DNA of 64,000 nucleotides, taken from the NCBI GenBank assembly GCA_965228905.1, contig CBDDII010000003.1:2232001-2296000 (forward strand). Direction: 5' to 3'. The notes below the pieces were generated by a model. It saw nothing but the letters and a program-made list of their open reading frames with translations, had not been told where the DNA came from and did no database searches. Origin of the DNA: CALKXV01 sp965228905. Its GTDB lineage: Bacteria; Pseudomonadota; Alphaproteobacteria; Rhodobacterales; Rhodobacteraceae. Positions within the stretch are counted from its first letter, which is position 1, and every line of letters starts with the position of its first letter. A program made the position numbers and the translations under genes. Below are positions 15,675 to 24,737 of the stretch, piece by piece.

Positions 15675-16928
15675 TTAGCCTGCGCGTTTGACCAGCGCGT
15701 GGCGCTTTTTGCCTGCCGACAGTTTCACGGGCGAGGCGAGTGCGGCAGCGTCGAACATCTGGCCCGGGTCGCTTAACAGCGCGTCGTCCACGCGGGCGCC
15801 GTTTTCGGCGATCAGGCGTTTGGCTTCCTTGCCGGATTTCACAAGCCCCGAGCGCACGAAAAGCTGGGCCGCCGAGATACCGTCTGCAAGATCGTCGTCG
15901 CTGAGTTCAAGCGTCGGAAGGTCGTCGCCCACGCCGCCCTTTTCAAAGACTTCTCGCGCGGTGGCTTCGGCAGCTTCAGCAGCCTCGGCCCCGTGCAGCA
16001 GCGTCGTCACCTCGTTGGCCAGCCTGATCTTGGCTTCGTTGATCTCCGAGCCGTCCAGCGCGCCAAGACGGTCGCATTCGTCGACCGGCAGTTCGGTGTA
16101 AAGTTTCAGGAACCGGCCCACGTCGGCGTCTGTCGTGTTGCGCCAGAATTGCCAGAATTCGTAAGGCGACAGCATGTCGGACGACAGCCAGACGGCACCA
16201 CCCGCACTTTTGCCCATCTTGCGCCCGTCCGAGGTGGTCAGAAGCGGCGTGGTCAGCCCGTAGATTTCGTTCTCAAGTACCCGGCGCGTCAGGTCGATGC
16301 CGTTGACGATGTTGCCCCATTGGTCGGACCCGCCCATCTGCAACAGGCAGCCATAGCGGCGGTTCAACTCAAGAAAGTCATAGGCTTGCAGGATCATGTA
16401 GTTGAATTCGAGGAAGGACAGCGATTGTTCCCGGTCCAGCCGCGATTTCACGCTTTCAAACGACAGCATCCGGTTGACGCTGAAGTGCCGCCCGATGTCG
16501 CGCAGGAAATCGAGGTAGTTCAGGCTGTCCAGCCACTCGGCATTGTTCAGCATCATCGCGCCGTTGTCGGCATCCCCGTAGTCGAGGTAGCGCGCGAAGA
16601 CGGTCTTCATGCCTGCGATATTGTCGTCGATCGCCTCGGGCGTCAGAAGCGGGCGTTCTTCGGAGCGGAACGAGGGATCGCCGACCTTGGTCGTGCCGCC
16701 ACCCATGAGCGTGATCGGCTTGCCGCCTGCCTTCTGGAACCAGCGCAATAGCATGATGTTCAGCAAGTGGCCGACATGGAGCGATTTCGCCGTGGCGTCG
16801 TATCCGATATAGGCCGGAACCACGCCCGCGCGCAGGCTGTTGTCCAACCCTTCGAGATCTGTGCAATCGGCCAGGAATCCGCGCGAGATGATGGTCGCCA
16901 GGAATTCTGATTTCGGAGTATAGGTCAT
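15675..16928 (-). CDS. tyrS: Tyrosyl-tRNA synthetase
   Basis: 417 residues. Class I synthetase motifs: the HIGH-equivalent HVGHLLN, the tyrosine/tRNA segment QAYDFLELNRRYGCLLQMGGSDQWGN and the KMSKS-equivalent KMGKSAGG. A C-terminal S4-like RNA-binding domain (LFVRSGLVKSGKEAKRLIAENG) ends the protein. It charges tRNA-Tyr. Divergent from anmK, about 70 bp apart. Confidence 0.98.
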   Translation of the reverse strand: MTYTPKSEFLATIISRGFLADCTDLEGLDNSLRAGVVPAYIGYDATAKSLHVGHLLNIMLLRWFQKAGGKPITLMGGGTTKVGDPSFRSEERPLLTPEAIDDNIAGMKTVFARYLDYGDADNGAMMLNNAEWLDSLNYLDFLRDIGRHFSVNRMLSFESVKSRLDREQSLSFLEFNYMILQAYDFLELNRRYGCLLQMGGSDQWGNIVNGIDLTRRVLENEIYGLTTPLLTTSDGRKMGKSAGGAVWLSSDMLSPYEFWQFWRNTTDADVGRFLKLYTELPVDECDRLGALDGSEINEAKIRLANEVTTLLHGAEAAEAAEATAREVFEKGGVGDDLPTLELSDDDLADGISAAQLFVRSGLVKSGKEAKRLIAENGARVDDALLSDPGQMFDAAALASPVKLSAGKKRHALVKRAG

Positions 16929-16997
16929 GGGTGGTCCGGTTCCGCTCGCGCATGGTTCGGCGGTCTCTATACTGGGGCAAAGGACAAAGGAAAAGAG

Positions 16998-18104
16998 ATG
17001 AGCAAGACCTCGGCGATCTGGGCCCTTGGGGCGATGTCGGGCACGTCATTGGACGGTGTGGATGCGGCGATGGTGTTGACCGACGGCATCGAGGTGTTCG
17101 CGTTCGGTGAAAGCGCCTATCGCGCCTATTCGGAAGGCGAACGCGCGGTGCTGCGCGCCGCCCTTGGCAAGGAAACGGGACCAGAGGTCGAGGCGGCGGC
17201 CGAGGTGGTGGAACTGGCCCATGCAGAGGTGCTTTCGGGGTTCGACGGGGCCGGGTTGATCGGCTTTCACGGCCAGACCACGGCGCATTTCCCGGACGAG
17301 GGACGGACCTGTCAGATCGGCAGTGGCGCGGTTCTGGCGCATACGCTGGACAGACCCGTGGTCTGGGATTTTCGCAGTGCGGACATGCGCTTGGGCGGGC
17401 AGGGCGCGCCGCTCGCTCCCTTTTACCATTTCGCTTTGGCCAAACACATTGGGCTGAAAGGGCCGGTCGGGTTCCTGAATATCGGCGGGGTTGCGAACCT
17501 TACATGGCTGGATGCATCTGCGCCTCGGGCCGAGACGCCGGGGGCCTGTCTGGCCTTTGACACGGGGCCGGGAAACGCCCTGATCGACGATTTGTGCCAG
17601 GCGCGATTGGGCCAGCGGATGGATCGTGATGGTGTTTTGACGCGAAGCGGCGACGTGGATGAAACAGCGCTCGCCGCAATGCTGGATCAGCGCAGGTTCT
17701 TTGCCAAGGTTCCGCCCAAGTCGCTGGACCGTAACGATTTTGCGGATTGGGCAGGGCAGGTCGAACACCTGTCGGATGCCGATGCCGTCACCACCCTTGC
17801 CGCGGGAACCACCGGTGCCATTGCGCTGGCGATGGAGCATTGCCCGGCCCCGCCAGAGCGGCTTTTGGTGGCAGGCGGCGGGCGGCGCAATCCCGGGTTG
17901 ATGGAGATGATCGACGGCATGTTCGATGGTCCCGTGCTCCCGGTCGAGGATGTGGGGCTTGATGGCGATATGCTGGAGGCCCAGGCTTTTGCCTATCTCG
18001 CGGTGCGGGTCCAGAAGGGTTTGCCGACCTCGGCCCCCGGCACGACAGGCGTGGCGGCGCCCGTTGGCGGCGGAGTGCTGAGCGAACCGGGGGAAATCGG
18101 ATGA
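16998..18104 (+). CDS. anmK: Anhydro-N-acetylmuramic acid kinase
   Basis: 368 residues. The N-terminal signature GAMSGTSLDGVDAAMV, IGFHGQT, FRSADMRLGGQGAPLAP and FDTGPGNALIDD match AnmK. It phosphorylates and opens 1,6-anhydro-MurNAc during cell-wall recycling, giving MurNAc-6-P. Its stop overlaps the next start by 4 bp. Confidence 0.96.
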   Translation: MSKTSAIWALGAMSGTSLDGVDAAMVLTDGIEVFAFGESAYRAYSEGERAVLRAALGKETGPEVEAAAEVVELAHAEVLSGFDGAGLIGFHGQTTAHFPDEGRTCQIGSGAVLAHTLDRPVVWDFRSADMRLGGQGAPLAPFYHFALAKHIGLKGPVGFLNIGGVANLTWLDASAPRAETPGACLAFDTGPGNALIDDLCQARLGQRMDRDGVLTRSGDVDETALAAMLDQRRFFAKVPPKSLDRNDFADWAGQVEHLSDADAVTTLAAGTTGAIALAMEHCPAPPERLLVAGGGRRNPGLMEMIDGMFDGPVLPVEDVGLDGDMLEAQAFAYLAVRVQKGLPTSAPGTTGVAAPVGGGVLSEPGEIG

Positions 18105-18493
18105 GTAAGACCAAGGCCCATTGGACCCATTGGGTGATCTCGGTGCTGTTGTTGCTGTGGAACGCCCTTGGTGCGGCCAATTTTATTGCCCAGTCCGATC
18201 CGAATTTCGTGGCCTTACTGCCGGAAGAGTATCAGGCGATCATCGCCACGCGCCCGGTGTGGGCGACGTTCGGCTTTGGCCTTGCGGTCTTTGGCGGGGT
18301 GCTTGGCGCGATCCTGCTGGCGATCCGTGCGCGGGCTGCGTTCTGGGTGCTGGCCCTGTCAGCCATCGGGGCGACTCTGGCCGTGGTGCAGGGATTTACC
18401 TGGGGCGGTGTCATGCAAATCGCGACAGCCGTGGCTGCCGCGATCTATGCAAGGTTGGTCGCCCAAAGGGCTTATCCCGGCAGCAAAGAATGA
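18101..18493 (+). CDS. Small polytopic membrane protein, unknown function
   Basis: 130 residues, about four TM helices (ISVLLLLWNALGAANF, FGFGLAVFGGVLGAILLAI, FWVLALSAIGATLAVVQGF, VMQIATAVAAAIYARLV). The first helix is followed by a short acidic loop DPNFVALLPEEYQA. It is coupled to anmK by a 4-bp overlap. Its stop codon lies inside the first hairpin of the array that follows. No named family recognised. Confidence 0.75.
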   Translation: MSKTKAHWTHWVISVLLLLWNALGAANFIAQSDPNFVALLPEEYQAIIATRPVWATFGFGLAVFGGVLGAILLAIRARAAFWVLALSAIGATLAVVQGFTWGGVMQIATAVAAAIYARLVAQRAYPGSKE

Positions 18494-18587
18494 CGCATTC
18501 TTTGCATTGGATTTCGTCGCGAAATCCTAAATGAGAGGGGATGGGAAACCGTGAGGGTTTCCAACCCAAAGTCTGCGACAGACTTTG
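18483..18587. repeat. Array of four hairpins between a membrane-protein gene and lon
   Basis: Perfect inverted repeats at 18483-18505 (stem GCAAAGAATG, loop ACG), 18509-18527 (stem GGATTTCG, loop TCG), 18544-18562 (stem GGAAACC, 5-nt loop) and 18567-18587 (stem CAAAGTCTG, loop CGA). They fill the gap between two convergent genes, and the first contains the TGA stop at 18491-18493. No long T-run follows on either strand. They may act together as a bidirectional 3'-end structure. Confidence 0.85.
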
Positions 18588-18595
18588 CCCCTTGG

Positions 18596-21007
18596 TTAAT
18601 GCGCCACTGCGCCCGAGCCGGAAGATTGCGCATCCGCGAGACGCTGCGCCGCTGCGGCCTCTTCGGCCGCTTCGTCCCATTCGATGGCCTCGGGGGCTGC
18701 GATCAGGGCGTGCTCCAGCACTTCCGACACGTGTTTGACCGGGATGATTTCCAACCCTTCCTTCACGTTGTCGGGGATCTCGGCCAGATCCTTTTCGTTC
18801 TCTTCCGGGATCAGCACCGTCTTGATGCCACCACGCAGGGCCGCCAGCAGTTTTTCTTTCAGACCTCCGATCGGCATGGCGTTGCCACGAAGCGAAACCT
18901 CACCCGTCATGGCGATGTCGCGCCGCACCGGGATCTTGGTGAGGACCGACACGATGGAGGTCACCATCGCAAGGCCCGCCGAAGGTCCGTCCTTGGGCGT
19001 CGCACCGTCGGGGACGTGGACGTGAATGTCCATCGTGTCGAACTGCGTCGGCTTCACGCCGATGGAGGGCGCGATGGAGCGGACATAGCTTGACGCGGCG
19101 TCGATGGATTCCTTCATCACGTCGCCCAGCTTGCCGGTGGTTTTCATCCGGCCCTTGCCGGGCAACTTCAAAGCCTCGATCGACAGAAGATCACCGCCAA
19201 CACTGGTCCAGGCAAGGCCTGTGACGACGCCGATCTGGTCTTCCTTCTCGGCCAGCCCGTAGCGGTATTTCTTCACGCCAAGCATGTCTTCCAGCTTGTC
19301 CGGCGTGACCACGACCTTTTCGTCTTCCTTCTTGACGATCTTGGTCACGGCTTTCCGGGCCAATTTGGCGATCTCGCGTTCAAGGTTCCGCACACCGGCT
19401 TCGCGGGTATAGGTGCGGATGATTTCCTGCAGCGCCTCGTCGGTCAGTTCGAATTCCGCCGGCTTCAGCCCGTGGTTCTTGACCTGCTTTTCCAACAGGT
19501 GCTGCTTTGCGATTTCGCGCTTTTCATCCTCGGTGTAACCGGCCAGCGAAATGATCTCCATCCGGTCCAGAAGCGGGCCGGGCATGTTGTAGGAGTTCGC
19601 GGTGGTCAGGAACATCACGTTCGAAAGGTCGTACTCGACCTCCATGTAGTGATCGACGAAGGTCGCGTTCTGTTCCGGGTCCAGCACTTCCAGCATGGCC
19701 GAGGCAGGGTCGCCCCGGAAATCCTGGCCCATCTTGTCGATTTCGTCGAGAAGGATCAGCGGGTTGGTCGTCTTGGCCTTTTTCAGCGCCTGGATGATCT
19801 TGCCGGGCATGGAGCCAATGTAGGTCCGACGGTGACCGCGGATTTCGCTTTCGTCGCGCACACCGCCAAGCGAGATGCGGATGAACTCGCGCCCTGTGGC
19901 CTTGGCGACCGATTTGCCAAGCGAGGTCTTGCCCACGCCCGGAGGACCGACGAGGCAAAGGATCGGGCCTTTCAGCTTTTTCGAGCGCTGCTGCACGGCG
20001 AGGTATTCGACGATCCGTTCCTTGACCTTTTCCAGCCCGTAGTGGTCGTCATCAAGGATCTTCTGGGCGCGGCCCAGGTCCTTTTTTACCCGTGACTTGG
20101 TGCCCCAGGGGATCGACAGCATCCAGTCGAGATAGTTGCGCACGACGGTCGCCTCGGCGCTCATCGGCGACATGGTCTTGAGCTTTTTCAGCTCACCTTC
20201 GGCCTTTTCGCGGGCTTCCTTGGAAAACTTGGTCTCTTCGATCTTTTGCTCAAGCTCGGCGATTTCGTTCGAGCCTTCGTCGCCGTCGCCGAGTTCCTTC
20301 TGAATGGCCTTCATCTGCTCGTTCAGATAGTACTCGCGCTGCGTCCGCTCCATCTGGGATTTGACGCGCGTTTTGATCTTCTTTTCGACCTGAAGCACCG
20401 ACAACTCGCCCTGCATCAGTCCGTAAACTGCCTCAAGCCGTTCGGCGACAGAAAGGGTCTCAAGAAGGTTCTGTTTCTTGTCGACTTCGATGCCCAGATG
20501 ACCTGAAACGAGGTCGGCCAGTTTCGAGGCTTCCTGCGTTTCGGCAACCTGTGTCAGCGCCTCCTCGGGGACATTCTTTTTCACCTTGGCATAGCGTTCG
20601 AATTCGTCAGCGACCGAGCGCAACAGAGCCTCGACCGACGCGGCATCGCCAAGCGTTTCCTCGATCGGTTCGGCGTGGGCTTCGAAGAACTGGTCGTTGT
20701 CGAGGTAATCGGTGATTTTCACGCGGGCCCGGCCTTCGACCAGAACTTTGACCGTTCCGTCGGGCAGCTTCAAAAGCTGCAGCACATTGGCCAGAACGCC
20801 AACGTTGTAGATACCATCGGAGGTGGGTTCGTCGACAGCCGGGTCAATCTGGCTGGACAGGAGTATCTGCTTGTCATCCTGCATGACTTCTTCCAGCGCG
20901 CGCACCGATTTTTCACGCCCGACGAAAAGCGGCACGATCATATGCGGGAACACCACGATGTCTCGCAGTGGCAGCACCGGGAAGGAGGTGGAGAAAGGCT
21001 CGTTCAT
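18596..21007 (-). CDS. lon: ATP-dependent protease La
   Basis: 803 residues from the ATG at 21007 (MNEPFSTSFPVLPLRDIVVF), which has an AAGGA Shine-Dalgarno. Order of domains: LON substrate-binding N-domain, coiled coil, AAA+ with Walker A GPPGVGKT near residue 355 and Walker B ILLDEIDK, and the C-terminal protease with the catalytic serine in PKDGPSAGLA near residue 680. It degrades misfolded and regulatory proteins in the cytosol. The stop is 9 bp from the last hairpin of the preceding array. Confidence 0.98.
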   Translation of the reverse strand: MNEPFSTSFPVLPLRDIVVFPHMIVPLFVGREKSVRALEEVMQDDKQILLSSQIDPAVDEPTSDGIYNVGVLANVLQLLKLPDGTVKVLVEGRARVKITDYLDNDQFFEAHAEPIEETLGDAASVEALLRSVADEFERYAKVKKNVPEEALTQVAETQEASKLADLVSGHLGIEVDKKQNLLETLSVAERLEAVYGLMQGELSVLQVEKKIKTRVKSQMERTQREYYLNEQMKAIQKELGDGDEGSNEIAELEQKIEETKFSKEAREKAEGELKKLKTMSPMSAEATVVRNYLDWMLSIPWGTKSRVKKDLGRAQKILDDDHYGLEKVKERIVEYLAVQQRSKKLKGPILCLVGPPGVGKTSLGKSVAKATGREFIRISLGGVRDESEIRGHRRTYIGSMPGKIIQALKKAKTTNPLILLDEIDKMGQDFRGDPASAMLEVLDPEQNATFVDHYMEVEYDLSNVMFLTTANSYNMPGPLLDRMEIISLAGYTEDEKREIAKQHLLEKQVKNHGLKPAEFELTDEALQEIIRTYTREAGVRNLEREIAKLARKAVTKIVKKEDEKVVVTPDKLEDMLGVKKYRYGLAEKEDQIGVVTGLAWTSVGGDLLSIEALKLPGKGRMKTTGKLGDVMKESIDAASSYVRSIAPSIGVKPTQFDTMDIHVHVPDGATPKDGPSAGLAMVTSIVSVLTKIPVRRDIAMTGEVSLRGNAMPIGGLKEKLLAALRGGIKTVLIPEENEKDLAEIPDNVKEGLEIIPVKHVSEVLEHALIAAPEAIEWDEAAEEAAAAQRLADAQSSGSGAVAH

Positions 21008-21326
21008 TTTTATGTCCTTAGCTTGCAAGAAACCCGGGTCCCGAAATCGGCGACGCCGCGTTTCTCCTGTCTTGGCCTCTATATCTGGTTGTCGGATGTG
21101 GGTCCTTCAACCATCGCTCGCAGCGCCAATGTGCCTGTCCCCGACGCCGGGGGCAAGCGATCCCTGTCAGATAGATGAATACCGCCCTGAAAACTCAAAA
21201 ATATTGGACAGTTGGTTAGCAAACGAAAAACTGTGCGCCTGAAGGAAATATTAACGAAATCGCCAAACTTTCGCCTGAAACGGTTTTTAGCGAAGGGGGT
21301 GGGGGCACCGCTTTGCGGAGCCGAAC
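21008..21326. other. Intergenic region upstream of lon and of a divergent membrane-protein pair
   Basis: About 320 bp without a convincing gene. It should hold the promoters of lon (leftward) and of the gene at 21327 (rightward); the stretch 21190-21290 is AT-rich. I did not find a heat-shock-type promoter I trust. GGAG five bases before the ATG at 21327 is a likely ribosome-binding site. Confidence 0.5.
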
Positions 21327-21836
21327 ATGCTGTCAGGGATCAAATCCCGCCTTTATCAGGACCGTCGCCGACTGGCTTTTGTAGCCGGGCTTGCCTTTTT
21401 GGCGGGTTTTTTCATGTACTTGCGGTCCGATCTTCACGTCAATGGCGTGCATATCGCCTGGGTGACCGGTGGCATCTACGCGGGTGTCGTGGGGGGATGT
21501 GCGGTGATCGTCTGTCTGTTCCTGCCGTCGATGCGCTTCATGATCGAAGCGGTGGCGGTTTCCCGGTTGATCCTGTCGCTTGCCATTCTGGCCGTGCCGG
21601 GCGTCGGCACGCTTGTCCTGTCCGATCCATTGGTGACGGCCAGCGTCATCGTTCTGGGCGGAATGGCGCTTAGCAGGGCGATGCATGGGCGCATTCTGAA
21701 AGACCGGCCAAGCGGCTGGCGGGCGCGGCTTGTCCCGGCAACAGGTATGGCCCGGGTGCCGGTGCGGATCGACGCGCGGCCCTGGCAGGCAAGTTATGTC
21801 GGCTGGATGGACGACATGCGCCCGGTGTACGCATGA
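21327..21836 (+). CDS. Polytopic membrane protein, unknown function
   Basis: 169 residues with three to four TM helices between residues 15 and 115 and a basic cytoplasmic-looking C-terminal tail (SRAMHGRILKDRPSGWRARL). It overlaps the next gene by 4 bp (ATGA), indicating co-translation. No family recognised. The pair reads as one module of two membrane proteins. Confidence 0.7.
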   Translation: MLSGIKSRLYQDRRRLAFVAGLAFLAGFFMYLRSDLHVNGVHIAWVTGGIYAGVVGGCAVIVCLFLPSMRFMIEAVAVSRLILSLAILAVPGVGTLVLSDPLVTASVIVLGGMALSRAMHGRILKDRPSGWRARLVPATGMARVPVRIDARPWQASYVGWMDDMRPVYA

Positions 21837-22759
21837 TTGCCCGCCTTGCCCTTGCCGGGCGGCAATGGCGGCGTGTTCTCATGGGAACCGCACTTTTGAG
21901 CCTTTTCATGGTGATCTGCATCTGGCTGGAACTGGTCGAGGCCGGGAACCTTGATCTGGGTCATCCGATCACATGGATTTCGATCTTTCTTGCCGGGTTG
22001 ATCGTTTCGACCGCGCTTGTCTTCACTTTTGCCCTGCTTGTTCCCAGCCTTTTGTCGCTGGTCGAGCTTTGGGGCGTCACCCTGGTTTTCATGGCACTTT
22101 TGTCGCCCCTGTGGAATGGTGTCCAATCCGCGCTGGAACTTCCCGGTTGGATGGATTGCGTTTTCCTGATGGGGGCTTTCGTCCTTGTTCACTATGGGCT
22201 TTACGGCGACTGGCAGAACCGATTTGGCGCCGAACGGCAAAGGTCGACACGGCGCAGCGTCGACCTGAAGGCCGATCCCCAGACGGTTTGGCGGGCGCTG
22301 AGACCGGACCCGGAACGGGCGGGCGATCACTATTGGCCGGGAACCTCGTTCCTGCCGAAGCCAGAGGGCAAGGCGGCCGATTTCGTGATGGTGCGTCCTC
22401 GCCGGGCCGGGCTGAAGGATGAAACCACGCTTGTCACCATCACCGGCGACATTCCCGGCAAGGGCTTTACGATGACAAGCCGGGCGGCATTCGAAAGCGA
22501 GGATGAAACGCCCGACATCACCTTCGTGGTGACACTGGAGCCGACAGCCAGCGGGGGCACGCAGCTGCACATCGAAGAACGCCTGAGCCGCTTCCGGCTG
22601 GGTCAGGCGCTGCAATGGTGGCTATCCAACGATCTGGCCGACCATTTGTCCTGCATCCAGGCCAAGATCGACGGGCGGCGGGACGGTTCGATCCACGGTT
22701 ACCAGATGTTGCGCGGGGTTCAGAGCGGTTCGATGTCGCCACCTGCGCGGGCGGCGTGA
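21833..22759 (+). CDS. Membrane protein with C-terminal SRPBCC-like domain
   Basis: 308 residues. The first 125 contain about four TM helices. From about residue 148 the sequence (RRSVDLKADPQTVWRALRPDPERAGDHYWPG ... FTMTSRAAFESEDETPDITFVVTLEP ... GGTQLHIEERLSRFRLGQAL) has the strand pattern of START/SRPBCC ligand-binding folds: an A-P-x-x-V-W-x-x-L opening, then a long curved sheet and a C-terminal helix. The ligand is unknown. The last 40 bp overlap tgt on the other strand. Confidence 0.65.
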   Translation: MIARLALAGRQWRRVLMGTALLSLFMVICIWLELVEAGNLDLGHPITWISIFLAGLIVSTALVFTFALLVPSLLSLVELWGVTLVFMALLSPLWNGVQSALELPGWMDCVFLMGAFVLVHYGLYGDWQNRFGAERQRSTRRSVDLKADPQTVWRALRPDPERAGDHYWPGTSFLPKPEGKAADFVMVRPRRAGLKDETTLVTITGDIPGKGFTMTSRAAFESEDETPDITFVVTLEPTASGGTQLHIEERLSRFRLGQALQWWLSNDLADHLSCIQAKIDGRRDGSIHGYQMLRGVQSGSMSPPARAA

Positions 22760-23850
22760 AAATTCGCTTCCCAGGCGGCGAAGGTGCCGTGTGAGATTGC
22801 GTCGCGCATTCCAGCCATGATGTCCTGAAAATACTGGAGGTTATGCCAGGTCAACAACATGCCCGAGATCATCTCTCCGGCCCGGAAAACGTGGTGCAGA
22901 TAGGCGCGGGAATAGCCGGAACAGGCGGGGCAGGTGCAATTTTCGTCCAAGGGGCGCGGATCTTCGGCATGGCGGGCGTTCTTGATGTTTACGACACCTT
23001 TACGGGTGAAAGCCTGTCCGGTGCGCCCCGAGCGTGAGGGCAGCACGCAATCCATCATGTCGATTCCACGCTTCACCGCGCCGACGATATCATCGGGCTT
23101 GCCCACGCCCATGAGGTAGCGCGGCTTGTCGGTGGGCAGCATGGCGGGGGCGTAATCCAACACGCCAAACATCGCCTGTTGCCCTTCGCCCACGGCCAGA
23201 CCGCCGACCGCGTAACCGTCGAAACCGATCTTTTGCAGGGCCTCGGCGCTTTCCGCCCGCAGATGTTCGGTAACGCCGCCCTGCTGGATACCGAACAGCG
23301 CGTGACCGGGGCGATCCCCAAAGGCATCACGCGAACGCGCGGCCCATCTCATCGACAGGCGCATACTTTTCGCGACCGTTTCATCGTCGGCGGGCAGGGC
23401 GGGGCATTCGTCGAAACACATGACGATGTCGCTGCCGAGAAGTTTCTGGATCTCCATCGACCTTTCGGGCGACAGCATGTGTTTCGACCCGTCGATGTGG
23501 GAAGAAAACTTCACGCCTTCCTCGGTGAGCTTTCGCAGCCCTGCAAGGCTCATCACCTGGAAACCCCCGGAATCCGTCAGGATCGGACGGTCCCAGTTCA
23601 TGAATTTGTGAAGGCCGCCAAGCCGCGCGATCCGCTCGGCGCCGGGCCGCAGCATCAGGTGATAGGTGTTGCCCAGAAGGATGTCGGCACCGGTGGCGCG
23701 AACGCTTTCCGGCAGCATGGCCTTCACGGTCGCGGCTGTTCCCACGGGCATGAAGGCGGGCGTGCGGATCTCGCCGCGCGGGGTGGAAATGACCCCGGTG
23801 CGCGCCGCCCCGTCGGTGGCCTTCAGCGAAAAGGAAAACCGGCTGGCCAT
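22720..23850 (-). CDS. tgt: Queuine tRNA-ribosyltransferase (tRNA-guanine transglycosylase)
   Basis: 376 residues. The catalytic aspartate region is ILTDSGGFQVMSL and SFDECP; the zinc site is NCTCPACSGYSRAYLHHVFRAGEM, C-x-C-x2-C plus His. It exchanges guanine-34 for preQ1 in GUN-anticodon tRNAs. TGATG overlaps with the yebC stop (1 base), so it is coupled to yebC. Its 3' end overlaps the convergent SRPBCC gene. Confidence 0.98.
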   Translation of the reverse strand: MASRFSFSLKATDGAARTGVISTPRGEIRTPAFMPVGTAATVKAMLPESVRATGADILLGNTYHLMLRPGAERIARLGGLHKFMNWDRPILTDSGGFQVMSLAGLRKLTEEGVKFSSHIDGSKHMLSPERSMEIQKLLGSDIVMCFDECPALPADDETVAKSMRLSMRWAARSRDAFGDRPGHALFGIQQGGVTEHLRAESAEALQKIGFDGYAVGGLAVGEGQQAMFGVLDYAPAMLPTDKPRYLMGVGKPDDIVGAVKRGIDMMDCVLPSRSGRTGQAFTRKGVVNIKNARHAEDPRPLDENCTCPACSGYSRAYLHHVFRAGEMISGMLLTWHNLQYFQDIMAGMRDAISHGTFAAWEANFHAARAGGDIEPL

Positions 23851-24596
23851 CAGGCCGAAAGCTGCTCCATGATCTCGTCTGAGACCTCGAAGTTGGCCGT
23901 CACCTGCTGCACGTCGTCGTCGTCCTCCAGAACCTCAATCAGACGCATCAGTTTTTGCGCCCCGTCCAGATCAAGCTCGGTCGTCGTGGTGGGCCGCCAG
24001 ATCAACTTGGTGGATTCCGCTTCGCCCAACTCGGCCTCGATGGCGGTGGAGACGGCGTTGAGGTCGGTGTCGGCGGTGGTGATCGCATGGCCGTCCTCGG
24101 TGGTTTCGCAATCCTCGGCCCCGGCCTCGATCGCGGCCATCATCACGGTGTCTTCGTCGCCCACGTCGGCGGGATAGAGGATCTGCCCCTTGCGCTCGAA
24201 CATGAACCCGACCGAGCCGGTTTCGCCAAGGTTGCCGCCGTGTTTCGTAAAGGTCGAACGCACGGTGGAAGCGGTGCGGTTGCGGTTGTCGGTCATGGCT
24301 TCGACGATGACGGCCACGCCGCCGGGGCCATAGCCTTCGTAGCGGATTTCTTCGTAATCGTCGCCTTCACCGGCCTGGGATTTCGAGATCGCGCGTTCGA
24401 TCACATCCTTGGGGACGGATTGCGATTTCGCCTCTTTCACCGCAAGGCGCAGGCGGGGGTTCTTGTCTGGGTCCGGGTCGCCCATCTTGGCGGCCACGGT
24501 GATCTCCTTTGACAGCTTGGAAAAGAGCTTGGCGCGGATCTTGTCCTGCCGCCCCTTGCGGTGCTGAATGTTCGCCCATTTTGAGTGGCCTGCCAT
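23850..24596 (-). CDS. yebC: YebC/PmpR-family protein (TACO1-like)
   Basis: 248 residues from MAGHSKWANIQHRKGRQDKIRAKLF, the invariant family N-terminus. NNRNRTASTVRSTFTKHGGNLGETGSVGFMFERKG is the diagnostic core. Members act as DNA-binding regulators and/or ribosome-associated translation factors. The upstream frame to 24743 is ignored because MAGHSKW is the universal start. Confidence 0.95.
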   Translation of the reverse strand: MAGHSKWANIQHRKGRQDKIRAKLFSKLSKEITVAAKMGDPDPDKNPRLRLAVKEAKSQSVPKDVIERAISKSQAGEGDDYEEIRYEGYGPGGVAVIVEAMTDNRNRTASTVRSTFTKHGGNLGETGSVGFMFERKGQILYPADVGDEDTVMMAAIEAGAEDCETTEDGHAITTADTDLNAVSTAIEAELGEAESTKLIWRPTTTTELDLDGAQKLMRLIEVLEDDDDVQQVTANFEVSDEIMEQLSA

Positions 24597-24737
24597 GGTG
24601 CCGAACCCCTTTGAATTCCTGTCGATGCGCCGAGGATATAGGCCACGATTGGGGCAGGGCGCAAGGGCAGGTCGGGGGTGTAAAAACGCCGGGTTGAACT
24701 CTGGACGCGGGGGCGTCGCGCTGCTAGAAATTGTGGG

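Noticed and set aside
21008..21326. RpoH heat-shock promoter of lon
   Set aside because: TTGAAG-like and TATAGA-like elements are present but with unsuitable spacing, so I could not support it.
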